DNA of 64,000 nucleotides from Sporichthya polymorpha DSM 43042 (lineage in GTDB: Bacteria; Actinomycetota; Actinomycetes; Sporichthyales; Sporichthyaceae), in the NCBI RefSeq assembly GCF_000384115.1, contig NZ_KB913029.1:62001-126000 (forward strand). Reading direction: 5' to 3'. Each line of letters opens with the position of its first letter. Position 1 is the stretch's first letter. A program made the translations under genes and the position numbers. A model generated the notes under the pieces. That model was given only the letters and a program-made list of their open reading frames with translations, had not been told where the DNA came from and made no database searches. This document shows, one piece after another, positions 7,634-15,554 of the stretch.

Positions 7634-8659
7634 ATGGCGAACCCGGGCCCGAACGGCACCGGGCGCGAGGGCGCCCTCCGCGAGGTCGAGGCCTGGCTCG
7701 CCGACCGCGGTCTGCCGCAGCTCATCGACGGCTACCGTCCGGTCCGCTCGGTGGTCACGCGCTCCGCGCCGATCGCTCTCGTCCTGCTCGCCGGCGCGGT
7801 CTACGGCGCCACGGTCCGGGACTGGACGTGGTGGGGCGTCGCCGCCGCGTGCCTGACCGCGCCGATCGCGGTGGCGCTGGTCTACCTCGCGATCAACTTC
7901 GGCGCCGCGCCGCTGACCCGTTGGGCCGCGATCCACCTCGCGCGCGAACTGACGTCGGTGCTGAGCCTCGGCGCACGCGCCCTGCCGTTGCTCCTCGTGT
8001 TCGGCGTGGTGCTGGTCGTGAACACCGAGGTCTGGCAGATGTCGGCCTCGCTCGGAACGACGTCGCTGGCGGCGGTCGTCGCCCTCTTCGTCCTCGTCGG
8101 CGGCGCGCTGCTCACCGTCCGGATCCCGCGCGAGATCCACGGCCTCGAGACCTGGGACGGCCCGGACGACCTGGCCCGCCGGCTGGCCGGGACCCCCGCC
8201 GAGCGGCTCGGTTTCACGGGGCCCGGTGCCCCCGACTGCCCCGCGCCGCCCCCGCTGCGGCACCGGCAGTGGGCGAACCTCGGGCTCGTCCTCCTGTTCG
8301 CGCAAGGTCTGCAGGTGCTGATCGTCGCGGTCACCGTCGGAGCGTTCTTTGCCGGCTTCGGGATGCTCGCGATCACGCCCGCGACCGCCGAACTCTGGAC
8401 CGGGGCGGGTCTGGACCGGTGGGCCTCGCTCGACATCGGCGAGCGCGACCTCGTCCTGTCCGGCGAACTGGTCAAGGTCGCGGTGTTCCTCGGCGGGCTC
8501 GCCGGGCTGTCGTTCGCGATCTCCGCCGTCACCGACGAGACCTACCGCCGGGAGTTCTTCGACGACGTCCTCGCCGACCTGCGCCGGGTCCTGGCCGTCC
8601 GGGCGGCCTATCTCGCCGCGCTGGCGCGGCCGGACGGTCGGGACCTGACCGGCACGTGA
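7634..8659 (+). CDS. Polytopic membrane protein of unknown function
   Basis: A 341-residue integral membrane protein. The hydrophilic N-terminus (about 45 residues) is followed by hydrophobic segments near residues 50-65, 70-95, 115-135, 140-160, 215-245 and 270-300. The loop RAYRVLAVRAAYLAALAR-like C-terminal end is basic. No motif identifies a transporter or enzyme. It is divergent from the tmsA-like gene with only 26 bp between start codons, so the two share a promoter region. A role linked to lipid metabolism is possible but unsupported by sequence. Confidence 0.65.
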   Translation: MANPGPNGTGREGALREVEAWLADRGLPQLIDGYRPVRSVVTRSAPIALVLLAGAVYGATVRDWTWWGVAAACLTAPIAVALVYLAINFGAAPLTRWAAIHLARELTSVLSLGARALPLLLVFGVVLVVNTEVWQMSASLGTTSLAAVVALFVLVGGALLTVRIPREIHGLETWDGPDDLARRLAGTPAERLGFTGPGAPDCPAPPPLRHRQWANLGLVLLFAQGLQVLIVAVTVGAFFAGFGMLAITPATAELWTGAGLDRWASLDIGERDLVLSGELVKVAVFLGGLAGLSFAISAVTDETYRREFFDDVLADLRRVLAVRAAYLAALARPDGRDLTGT

Positions 8660-8780
8660 CCGGCGGGTAGCGCGGATGTGAGAACTTCCACAACGTCCTG
8701 CGGCCGTCCGGGGTTCCCGGTCGCGCTGACGCGCCGTCAGACCACGCCGTCCGCGTTCACAAGCGCACTACCTGCACTTA

Positions 8781-8799
8781 TGAGGTGAACCTAACCTGA
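8781..8799. promoter_or_regulatory. Possible DtxR/IdeR iron box upstream of sdhCAB
   Basis: The 19-mer TGAGGTGAACCTAACCTGA matches the iron-box consensus TTAGGTTAGGCTAACCTAA at 14 of 19 positions, counted by eye. It lies about 180 bp before the sdhC start, in a 321-bp gap (8660-8980) with no convincing gene. Iron-dependent control of an Fe-S-rich enzyme would make sense, but the site has not been tested. Confidence 0.4.
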
Positions 8800-8980
8800 A
8801 ACTCGGACTTCGCACGAGGTCAAGAACCGATCCTTGCAGGTCATCGCCACCCTCAAGACCGACTTGGTCACGTCGACCCAGGTCGAGACGCAGCAGGTCA
8901 GTGCGCGATGATGCCGAGCGGCCTGGTCCCCCGCCGGGTCCTGGACCCCCCTCGCGAACCCTGCATCAGGAGTACCGCCC

Positions 8981-9775
8981 ATGGCTGGCACCGGAGTCTT
9001 CTCCCCCGGCCGGGCGAAGATCGACGCCCGGACTTTGCGCCGGGACCGCTGGTGGCTGGAACCGGCACTGATCTTCGGCCTGCTGTTCACCTTCGTCGTC
9101 TACTCGTCCGTCCGGGCGTTCTGGGACACGAACTACTACAACGAGGACACGTCCTTGTTGTCGCCGTTCTACTCCCCGTGCCTCGCCGACGCGTGCGTCG
9201 AGGGCTCGTCGCACCTGGGCACCCCGGTCGGCGACTGGTGGGCGCTCTCCCCCGCGCTGATCATCCTGATCCTGCCGCTCGGCTTCCGGATGACCTGCTA
9301 CTACTACCGGAAGGCCTACTACCGGTCGTTCTGGTTCTCCCCGCCGGCGTGCGCCGTCGCGGAGCCCCACAAGAAGTACACGGGCGAGACGCGCTTCCCG
9401 CTGATCTTCCAGAACGCGCACCGCTGGTTCTTCTGGGCGACGCTCCCGTACCCGATCCTGCTGGCCTACGACGCCTACGACTCGGTCCACCACCACGGTG
9501 ACTGGGGCGTCAGCCTCGGCAGCGTCGTCCTGCTGACGAACGCCCTGCTCCTGCTGGCGTACTCGCTGTCGTGCCACTCCTGCCGGCACATCATGGGCGG
9601 CCGCCTCAACCACTTCTCCAAGCACCCGATCCGCTACTGGGGCTGGGTCCAGGTCTCGAAGCTCAACGGCAAGCACATGGAGCTCGCGATGGTCTCCCTC
9701 GTGGTCGTGGGCCTGACCGACCTCTACGTCCTGCTGACCGCCAGCGGCGCGTTCACCGACCCGCGCATCGGCTGA
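8981..9775 (+). CDS. sdhC: Succinate dehydrogenase membrane anchor subunit (actinobacterial Sdh1 type)
   Basis: A 264-residue membrane protein with about five transmembrane segments. It has the arrangement of the single-subunit anchor of mycobacterial Sdh1 (Rv0249c-like), not the short SdhC/SdhD pair. Histidines and aromatic residues cluster near FQNAHRWFFWATLPYP and in SCHSCRHIMGGRLNHFSKHP, the likely quinone/haem region. It leads the sdhCAB operon, 10 bp before sdhA. It anchors the flavoprotein and iron-sulfur subunits and passes electrons from succinate to menaquinone. The ATG at 8981 follows CAGGAG. Confidence 0.87.
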   Translation: MAGTGVFSPGRAKIDARTLRRDRWWLEPALIFGLLFTFVVYSSVRAFWDTNYYNEDTSLLSPFYSPCLADACVEGSSHLGTPVGDWWALSPALIILILPLGFRMTCYYYRKAYYRSFWFSPPACAVAEPHKKYTGETRFPLIFQNAHRWFFWATLPYPILLAYDAYDSVHHHGDWGVSLGSVVLLTNALLLLAYSLSCHSCRHIMGGRLNHFSKHPIRYWGWVQVSKLNGKHMELAMVSLVVVGLTDLYVLLTASGAFTDPRIG

Positions 9776-9785
9776 GGAGCCATCG

Positions 9786-11606
9786 ATGACTGAACTCGAA
9801 CGGCACTCCTACGACGTCCTCGTGATCGGGGCCGGCGGCGCCGGCCTCCGCGCGGCGATCGCCGCCCACGAGTCCGGGGCCCGCACCGCGGTCGTCTGCA
9901 AGTCGCTGCTGGGCAAGGCGCACACCGTCATGGCCGAGGGCGGCATCGCCGCGGCCATGGGCAACGTGTGGCAGGACGACAACTGGAAGGTCCACTTCCG
10001 GGACACCATGCGCGGCGGCAAGATGCTGAACAACTGGCGCATGGCTCAGCTCCACGCCCAGGAGGCCCCCGCCCGGGTGTGGGAGCTCGAGGAGTGGGGC
10101 GCGCTGTTCGACCGCACCAAGGACGGTCTCATCAGTCAGCGCGACTTCGGTGGCCACCGCTACGCCCGTCTCGCCCACGTCGGTGACCGCACCGGCCTGG
10201 AGATGATCCGCACCCTCCAGCAGCGCGTCGTCGCCCTCGGCATCGACGTCTACATGGAGTGCACGATCACCCGCCTCCTGACCGACGGCACCGGCGAGGA
10301 GGCGCACGGCGCCCGTCGCGGCAACATCGCCGGCGCGTTCGGCTACTGGCGCGAGACCGGCCGCTTCATCGCCTTCGAGGCCCCGTCGGTCGTGCTCGCC
10401 ACCGGCGGCATCGGCAAGAGCTTCAAGGTCACCTCGAACTCCTGGGAGTACTCCGGTGACGGCCACGCGCTCGCGGCCCGCGCCGGCGCGACGCTGCTCA
10501 ACATGGAGTTCATCCAGTTCCACCCGACCGGCATGGTCTGGCCGCCGTCCGTCCGCGGCATCCTCGTCACCGAGTCCGTGCGCGGTGACGGCGGGATCCT
10601 GAAGAACAAGGACGGCAAGCGGTTCATGTTCGACTACATCCCGGACTTCTTCAAAGCCGACACCGCGGACAACGAGGCCGAGGCCGACCGCTGGTACGAG
10701 GACAAGAAGAACAACCGGCGTCCCCCGGAGCTCCTCCCCCGTGACGAGGTCGCGCGCGCGATCAACGCCGAGGTGAAGGCCGGCCGCGGATCCCCCGCCG
10801 GTGGCGCCTACCTCGACATCGCGTCGCGGCGCTCGGCCGAGTACATCCGCAAGCGGCTCCCGTCGATGTACCACCAGTTCAAGGAGCTGGCGGACGTCGA
10901 CATCACCAAGGAGCCCATGGAGGTCGGCCCGACCTGCCACTACATCATGGGTGGCGTCGAGGTGGAGCCCGACACCGCGGCCGCGACCGTGCCCGGCCTC
11001 TACGCGGCCGGTGAGGTCGCCGGTGGCATGCACGGCTCGAACCGGCTCGGCGGCAACTCGCTGTCCGACCTCATCGTGTTCGGCAAGCGCGCGGGTGACG
11101 CCGCCGCCGAGTACGCGAAGAGCCACACCGCCCGCATCGCCGACGACCAGCTCGACGTCGCGTCCAAGGAAGCGGTGGCACCGTTCGAGCGCGAGGGCGG
11201 GGAGAACCCCTACGCCCTGCACCAGGAACTGCAGAACACGATGAACACGCTCGTCGGCATCATCCGCGACGCGGACGAGATGACGGCGGCGCTGGACAAG
11301 CTGCAGGAGCTCAAGGAGCGCGCGAAGAACCTCTCGGTCGAGGGCAACCGCCAGTTCAACCCGGGCTGGCACCTCGCCATCGACCTGCGGAACATGCTGC
11401 TGTGCTCGGAGATGGTCGCGAAGGCCGCTCTCGAGCGCAAGGAGAGCCGCGGCGGGCACACCCGCAACGACTACCCGAAGACGGACCCGGAGTGGGGCAC
11501 CAAGAACATCATCCTGTCCGAGAAGGACGGTGCGGTGTCGCTGGTGCACAAGCCGCTCCCGGTCATGCCCGATGACCTCAAGGAGCTCTTCGAGGAGCCG
11601 AAGTGA
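9786..11606 (+). CDS. sdhA: Succinate dehydrogenase/fumarate reductase flavoprotein subunit
   Basis: A 606-residue FAD flavoprotein that oxidises succinate to fumarate. The N-terminus carries the dinucleotide fold VIGAGGAGLRAAIAAHESG. His46 in GKAHTVMAEGG is at the position of the histidine that covalently binds FAD. Substrate-site features include QFHPTGMVWPP and the block GSNRLGGNSLSDLIVFGKRA. Length and the inserted segment around residues 270-320 fit the mycobacterial Sdh1 A subunit. Its stop overlaps the sdhB start by 4 bp. Confidence 0.95.
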   Translation: MTELERHSYDVLVIGAGGAGLRAAIAAHESGARTAVVCKSLLGKAHTVMAEGGIAAAMGNVWQDDNWKVHFRDTMRGGKMLNNWRMAQLHAQEAPARVWELEEWGALFDRTKDGLISQRDFGGHRYARLAHVGDRTGLEMIRTLQQRVVALGIDVYMECTITRLLTDGTGEEAHGARRGNIAGAFGYWRETGRFIAFEAPSVVLATGGIGKSFKVTSNSWEYSGDGHALAARAGATLLNMEFIQFHPTGMVWPPSVRGILVTESVRGDGGILKNKDGKRFMFDYIPDFFKADTADNEAEADRWYEDKKNNRRPPELLPRDEVARAINAEVKAGRGSPAGGAYLDIASRRSAEYIRKRLPSMYHQFKELADVDITKEPMEVGPTCHYIMGGVEVEPDTAAATVPGLYAAGEVAGGMHGSNRLGGNSLSDLIVFGKRAGDAAAEYAKSHTARIADDQLDVASKEAVAPFEREGGENPYALHQELQNTMNTLVGIIRDADEMTAALDKLQELKERAKNLSVEGNRQFNPGWHLAIDLRNMLLCSEMVAKAALERKESRGGHTRNDYPKTDPEWGTKNIILSEKDGAVSLVHKPLPVMPDDLKELFEEPK

Positions 11607-12430
11607 CGAGCGACCTGACCATCACTGAGTCGGCGAACAACCCCAAGGCCTTCCAGCCGGGGGTCGACAAGTCGAAGAGCTACCAGGCCAAGTTCAAGGT
11701 CTGGCGCGGCAACTCCGAGGGCGGCGAGCTCAAGGACTACACCGTCGAGGTCAACGAGGGTGAGGTCGTTCTCGACATCATCTTCCGCATCCAGGCGGAG
11801 CAGGCCAACGACATGTCGGTCCGCTGGAACTGCAAGGCCGGCAAGTGCGGCTCCTGCTCCGCGGAGATCAACGGCCGTCCGCGCCTGATGTGCATGACCC
11901 GCATGTCCTCCCTCCCCCCGGGCGAGGAGGTCGTGGTCACGCCGATGCGGACGTTCCCGGTGATCAAGGACCTCGTCACCGACGTCTCGTTCAACTACGA
12001 GAAGGCCAAGCAGATCCCGGCGTTCTCGCCGAAGCCGCGCGAGGCCGACGGCACGTACCGGATGGCGCAGATCGACGTCGAGCGGGGCCAGGAGTTCCGC
12101 AAGTGCATCGAATGCTTCATGTGCCAGAACGTCTGCCACGTCATCCGTGACCACGAGGAGAACAAGCCGGCCTTCGCGGGCCCCCGCTTCTTCATCCGCC
12201 TGTCCGAGCTGGACATGCACCCGCTGGACACCAACGACCGGCAGAAGCTCGCGCAGGAGAAGCACGGCCTGGGCATGTGCAACATCACCAAGTGCTGCAC
12301 CGAGGTCTGCCCCGAGCACATCAAGATCACCGACAACGGGATCATCCCGCTCAAGGAGCGCGTGGTCGACCGCAAGTACGACCCGCTGTTCAAGATCACC
12401 GGTCTGAGCAAGCGCAAGACCAACAAGTAA
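11603..12430 (+). CDS. sdhB: Succinate dehydrogenase iron-sulfur subunit
   Basis: A 275-residue Fe-S protein. The plant-type [2Fe-2S] domain shows WNCKAGKCGSCSAEI with a final Cys in RLMCMTR. The ferredoxin-like domain shows CIECFMCQNVC for the [4Fe-4S] cluster and CNITKCCTEVCPE for the remaining cluster. It carries electrons from the flavin to the membrane subunit. The start is the GTG overlapping the sdhA stop. Transcription probably ends at the palindrome at 12444-12487. Confidence 0.95.
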   Translation: MTSDLTITESANNPKAFQPGVDKSKSYQAKFKVWRGNSEGGELKDYTVEVNEGEVVLDIIFRIQAEQANDMSVRWNCKAGKCGSCSAEINGRPRLMCMTRMSSLPPGEEVVVTPMRTFPVIKDLVTDVSFNYEKAKQIPAFSPKPREADGTYRMAQIDVERGQEFRKCIECFMCQNVCHVIRDHEENKPAFAGPRFFIRLSELDMHPLDTNDRQKLAQEKHGLGMCNITKCCTEVCPEHIKITDNGIIPLKERVVDRKYDPLFKITGLSKRKTNK

Positions 12431-12443
12431 GAGCACTTCCGGG

Positions 12444-12487
12444 ACGTCCGAGGATGTGGTCGCAATAGCGGCCACATCCTCGGACGT
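12444..12487. repeat. Palindromic hairpin repeat, copy 1 (after sdhB)
   Basis: Arms ACGTCCGAGGATGTGG and its complement enclose CGC-AATA-GCG, with one T:G pair. The structure is a long hairpin 14 bp after the sdhB stop, suitable as a terminator. It belongs to the seven-copy family described in the findings and pairs with copy 2 at 13028 around the lipoprotein gene. The right flank TTGC is shared with copy 2. Confidence 0.85.
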
Positions 12488-12598
12488 TGCTGTTTTCAAG
12501 ATCAACTTTCGCTCGATCATTACGCTCGGCTCCGGGGCCCGGTGGCCGGATACGCCTGACGGCGTCACGGGGACGCCGGCAGGACCTGGGAGCGCGTC

Positions 12599-13012
12599 AT
12601 GCGTCCAGCAGCGTTTCGATCGGTCGGCAAGGCTCTCGTCGGATCAGCTCTCGGGCTGGCCCTCCTCGCGGGTTGTGGGTCGGACGACTCCCCCGCCCAG
12701 CCGGCGGCGTACCAGGCCGAGGCCGAGGCACGTCGGACGATGAGCGAACTCGAAGCGCTGACGGCGGACGTCCAGCGGCAGGACGCCCAGGCGGCGCGGG
12801 CCGGTACGGAGGAGGCCGCCTGCAAGAAGGCTCTCCTCGTCCAGACCCGCCGCAACTTCGAGCTGCTCACCTCCGGTGCCGACGACAACGACCCGCGCTT
12901 CACCCGCTCCACACCGGCGGCCTGCAAGGGAATCACCGACCCGGCGACGCAGCGACGCCTGACCCGCGAGGTCACCGAGCAGGTCGCCGCCGAGCAGTCG
13001 GCTCGCCGCTGA
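12599..13012 (+). CDS. Putative lipoprotein
   Basis: A 137-residue protein with a lipoprotein signal peptide: basic MRPAAFRSVGK, then a hydrophobic stretch ending in the lipobox LLAGC (Cys near residue 22). The mature part GSDDSPAQP... is helical and charged (MSELEALTADVQRQDAQAARAGTEEA) and has two more cysteines. The function is unknown. It is a single gene lying between two copies of the palindromic repeat family, 12444-12487 and 13028-13071, and looks like an accessory insertion between sdhB and the beta-lactamase-like gene. Confidence 0.7.
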   Translation: MRPAAFRSVGKALVGSALGLALLAGCGSDDSPAQPAAYQAEAEARRTMSELEALTADVQRQDAQAARAGTEEAACKKALLVQTRRNFELLTSGADDNDPRFTRSTPAACKGITDPATQRRLTREVTEQVAAEQSARR

Positions 13013-13027
13013 CGTCAGACTCCCGTT

Positions 13028-13071
13028 ACGTCCGACGATGTGGTCGCTATTGCAGCCACATCGTCGGACGT
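13028..13071. repeat. Palindromic hairpin repeat, copy 2 (convergent gene ends)
   Basis: Arms ACGTCCGACGATGTGG/CCACATCGTCGGACGT surround a TCGCTATTGCAG centre that pairs further (GC-TATT-GC). It lies between the lipoprotein gene (plus) and the beta-lactamase-like gene (minus), so it can terminate both. It is a compensated variant of copy 1: the third arm differs at one base and the complementary arm has changed to match. Confidence 0.85.
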
Positions 13072-13076
13072 TGCGT

Positions 13077-14264
13077 TCAAGACGCGCGGACCGCGATCAT
13101 CAGACGCCGGAAGAACTCCTCGTAGCCGGCCTTCTGGCTGCCGTTCCAGATCAGGTTCTCGTCGAGCTTCGCGGTGTCGGAGCTGTTGTCCGGGGAGCGC
13201 TCGCCGGCGCGGGTGATCACGAGGTCGAGGCTCGGGATGACGAACACGTGCTGCCCGTGGGCTCCCCAGGTGTAGTACATGTCCGCGGGGGCGGACGCGA
13301 TCCACGAACGGGCCGGGCGGATCTCCCGCCGGGTGATGATCGAGGCGTTGACCTGGCGCTGGTTCCCGGTGCAGCCGTTGAGCCAGGTCATGAACCCGTA
13401 GCCGCAGTTCGCGGTCGTGCCGGTGCGGAGCATCTCCAGGTACTCGGCGTCGATCAACCGCCGATCGCCGACGAGACCCTGACGCCGCATCAGGTCACCG
13501 ATGCGGCCGAACTCCAGCGGTCGCAGGTGCAGGTTCGCGTGCGTCATCGGGGTGCCGGCGCGGTCGGTCTGCCACACGTAGGCGTCTGCGGGGATGCCGA
13601 GCGGGGTGAAGAACTCGTCCCGCGCGAAGGTGAGGAAGTTCGGTGCCACGCCCGCCCGCCGAAGCGCGGACTCGACGACCCAGTTCAGCAGCGAGGCCGC
13701 GTTCTGGTCGTACTCGAAGTACTCCCCCGGGCGGTGGCGCATGCGGATCGCCATCGCGTCCTGAGGGCCGATCAGGTCCGCGTTCAGCGCCATCGCGAAC
13801 ATCGGCCGTAGCTCCAGGCCGGTGGTCATCGTCAGGATGTGCCGGACGGTGATCGCCCGGTGCTCGGCGTCACCGATCCCCGGCGGCAGGTGCTTGCCGA
13901 TCGGGTCGTCGACGTCGATCACGCCGCGACGCACCGCGACGCCGGCGACCAGCGCCGAGATCGTCTTCGTCTGGCTCCAGTTCTGCCGCGGGATCCGCTC
14001 GACGGCCGGGTCGAGCGTCCCCTCGGCGACCAGGCAGCCGTGGCGGAAGACCTTGAGGCTCTCGGCGCCCTCGTTCACCCAGTAGTCGACGGCGTCGCGC
14101 AGAGCGTCGGCGTCCAGCCCGACGGCCGCGGCGCCGGCGCGCTCGTAGCCGGCCGCGTCCGGGGCGCACTGCGGGGACCACGCATCCGCCGGCGGCGGCG
14201 GGAGGAGCGCGAGCGCGGTCCCGGCCGCCAGCACCAGGGCGGGGACGCGGCGCGGGATCCTCAT
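13077..14264 (-). CDS. Secreted serine hydrolase, beta-lactamase (class C/esterase) fold
   Basis: A 395-residue exported protein. The signal peptide (MRIPRRVPALVLAAGTALAL, cleaved near ADA) is followed by the beta-lactamase/penicillin-binding fold. The catalytic SxxK motif is SQTK in NWSQTKTISAL, at about residue 98. A Tyr motif candidate is YFEYDQNAASLLN, and an HGQH segment near the end could stand in the KTG position. The start at 14264 is preferred because it opens a normal signal peptide; an upstream ATG at 14300 would add a charged extension. It could be an esterase, D-amino peptidase or beta-lactamase. Confidence 0.82.
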   Translation of the reverse strand: MRIPRRVPALVLAAGTALALLPPPPADAWSPQCAPDAAGYERAGAAAVGLDADALRDAVDYWVNEGAESLKVFRHGCLVAEGTLDPAVERIPRQNWSQTKTISALVAGVAVRRGVIDVDDPIGKHLPPGIGDAEHRAITVRHILTMTTGLELRPMFAMALNADLIGPQDAMAIRMRHRPGEYFEYDQNAASLLNWVVESALRRAGVAPNFLTFARDEFFTPLGIPADAYVWQTDRAGTPMTHANLHLRPLEFGRIGDLMRRQGLVGDRRLIDAEYLEMLRTGTTANCGYGFMTWLNGCTGNQRQVNASIITRREIRPARSWIASAPADMYYTWGAHGQHVFVIPSLDLVITRAGERSPDNSSDTAKLDENLIWNGSQKAGYEEFFRRLMIAVRAS

Positions 14265-14283
14265 GGCGCCCTGTTCTACCCGT

Positions 14284-14676
14284 TCAGGCCAGATCCGCAA
14301 GAGCCGAGACCGCGGTGACCGCCGGGACGTCCGCGGGCAGCCACGGCACCGCGAACAGGTCGGCGGCGCCGAGCCAGCGCAGCTCGTCGTGGTCCTCCAG
14401 CGGGGCCGGCTCGCCGGTGACGATCTCCGCGAGGTAGACGCGGAGCATCAGATTCGGCCCCAGCGCCCACTCCCCGGGCACCCGGGCGCCCGGCGCGATC
14501 TCGACGCCGAGTTCCTCCCGGCACTCGCGGACCAGGGCCGCGAGTTCGCTCTCCCCCGGCTCGACCTTCCCGCCGGGGAGCTCCCAGCCGCCGACGAGCG
14601 TGGCCGGGGCACTCCGGCGTGCGCCGAGGAGCTGCCCGCGGCGCACGATCGCCGCGCCGACGACGATCTGCGGCAC
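14284..14676 (-). CDS. NUDIX hydrolase (MutT-like)
   Basis: A 130-residue (deoxy)nucleoside triphosphate pyrophosphohydrolase. The NUDIX box runs from GGKVEPGE to CREELGVEI around residues 37-60, with the conserved G..E and REELG residues. The start VPQIVVGAAIV is a GTG at 14676, with GGGAGG five bases before it. Short MutT-type enzymes of this form remove oxidised nucleotides such as 8-oxo-dGTP or related CTP analogues. It is divergent from the pterin dehydratase gene. Confidence 0.88.
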   Translation of the reverse strand: MPQIVVGAAIVRRGQLLGARRSAPATLVGGWELPGGKVEPGESELAALVRECREELGVEIAPGARVPGEWALGPNLMLRVYLAEIVTGEPAPLEDHDELRWLGAADLFAVPWLPADVPAVTAVSALADLA

Positions 14677-14712
14677 CGCGCCTCCCGCTCCGGCCGGGGT
14701 TAGGGTCGGTTC

Positions 14713-15012
14713 ATGGTCGCACTGCTGAGCGAGGACGACGTCGCGGCCGGGCTGGCCGACCTGAACGGCTGGACCGGCGACACCACCGAGATCCGCCGCT
14801 CCTACGCGGCGCCCGACTTTCCGACCGCGATCCGGCTCGTCGACGCGGTCGCCGTCGCCGCCGAGGAGATGGACCACCACCCGGACATGGACATCCGCTG
14901 GCGGACCGTCCACTTCACGATCTCCACGCACTCCGCCGGCGGGGTCACCGAGCTCGACCTGACGCTCGCACGGAAGATCGACGAGGCCGCCGCGGGCCTC
15001 GGCGCCGCCTGA
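14713..15012 (+). CDS. 4a-hydroxytetrahydrobiopterin dehydratase (pterin-4a-carbinolamine dehydratase)
   Basis: A 99-residue protein of the PCD/DCoH family. The family hallmark is EEMDHHPDMDIRWRTVHFTI at residues 55-74, with the active-site His pair followed by a third His, and the end VTELDLTLARKIDEAA is typical. It dehydrates 4a-hydroxypterin formed by aromatic amino acid hydroxylases. No hydroxylase gene is in this window, so its partner is elsewhere or it has another role. Confidence 0.92.
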   Translation: MVALLSEDDVAAGLADLNGWTGDTTEIRRSYAAPDFPTAIRLVDAVAVAAEEMDHHPDMDIRWRTVHFTISTHSAGGVTELDLTLARKIDEAAAGLGAA

Positions 15013-15049
15013 TCCGAGTTTCCCGTGTCCCACCTGGGAGAATCGCTCC

Positions 15050-15526
15050 ATGACGATGGCTGAGCCGACCACCCTGGTCCTCACGCCCACCCCGTACGAC
15101 GACCCCGTGGCAGCCGGTCTCATCGAGGCCGTTCAGCAGGTGTACGTGGCGCGCTACGGCGGTCGGGACGCGACCCCCGTGGACGCCGCGGAGTTCGCCC
15201 CGCCCCGCGGCCTGTTCCTCGTCGGCCGTCTCGGCGGCGAGCCGATCGCCTGCGGCGGCTGGCGCATCGTCTCCCCGGGCCTCGCCGAACTCAAGCGCAT
15301 GTACGTCGCGTCCGGCTTCCGCGGACGCGGGCTGTCCCGCATCCTGCTCGCCGCGCTGGAGGACTCCGCCCGCCGAGTCGGGATCACTCGCATCCGTCTC
15401 GAGACCGGCCATCGCCAGCCCGAGGCCATCCGGCTCTACGAGACCAGCGGCTACACCGTCATCGAGAAGTTCGGCGTCTACCGCCACGACCCCGGCTCCA
15501 CCTGCTTCGGGAAGTCGCTGGTCTGA
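15050..15526 (+). CDS. GNAT-family N-acetyltransferase
   Basis: A 158-residue GNAT protein. The acetyl-CoA loop is GFRGRGLSRILLAALEDSA (about residue 88), preceded by LAELKRMYVAS. The C-terminal segment EAIRLYETSGYTVIEKFGVY fits the PhnO/YjaB-like small GNATs that lie in many actinobacterial genomes. The acceptor is unknown. Start ATG at 15050 follows GGGAG; a second ATG lies two codons later. It is in the same direction as the pterin dehydratase with a 37-bp gap and may be cotranscribed. Confidence 0.85.
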   Translation: MTMAEPTTLVLTPTPYDDPVAAGLIEAVQQVYVARYGGRDATPVDAAEFAPPRGLFLVGRLGGEPIACGGWRIVSPGLAELKRMYVASGFRGRGLSRILLAALEDSARRVGITRIRLETGHRQPEAIRLYETSGYTVIEKFGVYRHDPGSTCFGKSLV

Positions 15527-15537
15527 CGTCGAGTGGC

Positions 15538-15554
15538 CTGAGCGCGCCGCTCAG
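15538..15554. terminator. Short hairpin between convergent genes
   Basis: CTGAGCG-CGC-CGCTCAG forms a 7-bp stem between the GNAT gene (ends 15526) and the regulator gene (minus strand, ends 15551). It overlaps the last codon of the latter. It has no U-tract, so this is a weak or Rho-assisted terminator candidate. Confidence 0.4.

Noticed and set aside
12444-13071. Insertion sequence ends around the lipoprotein gene
   Set aside because: No transposase and no target-site duplication; the flanking elements are complete palindromes rather than terminal inverted repeats.
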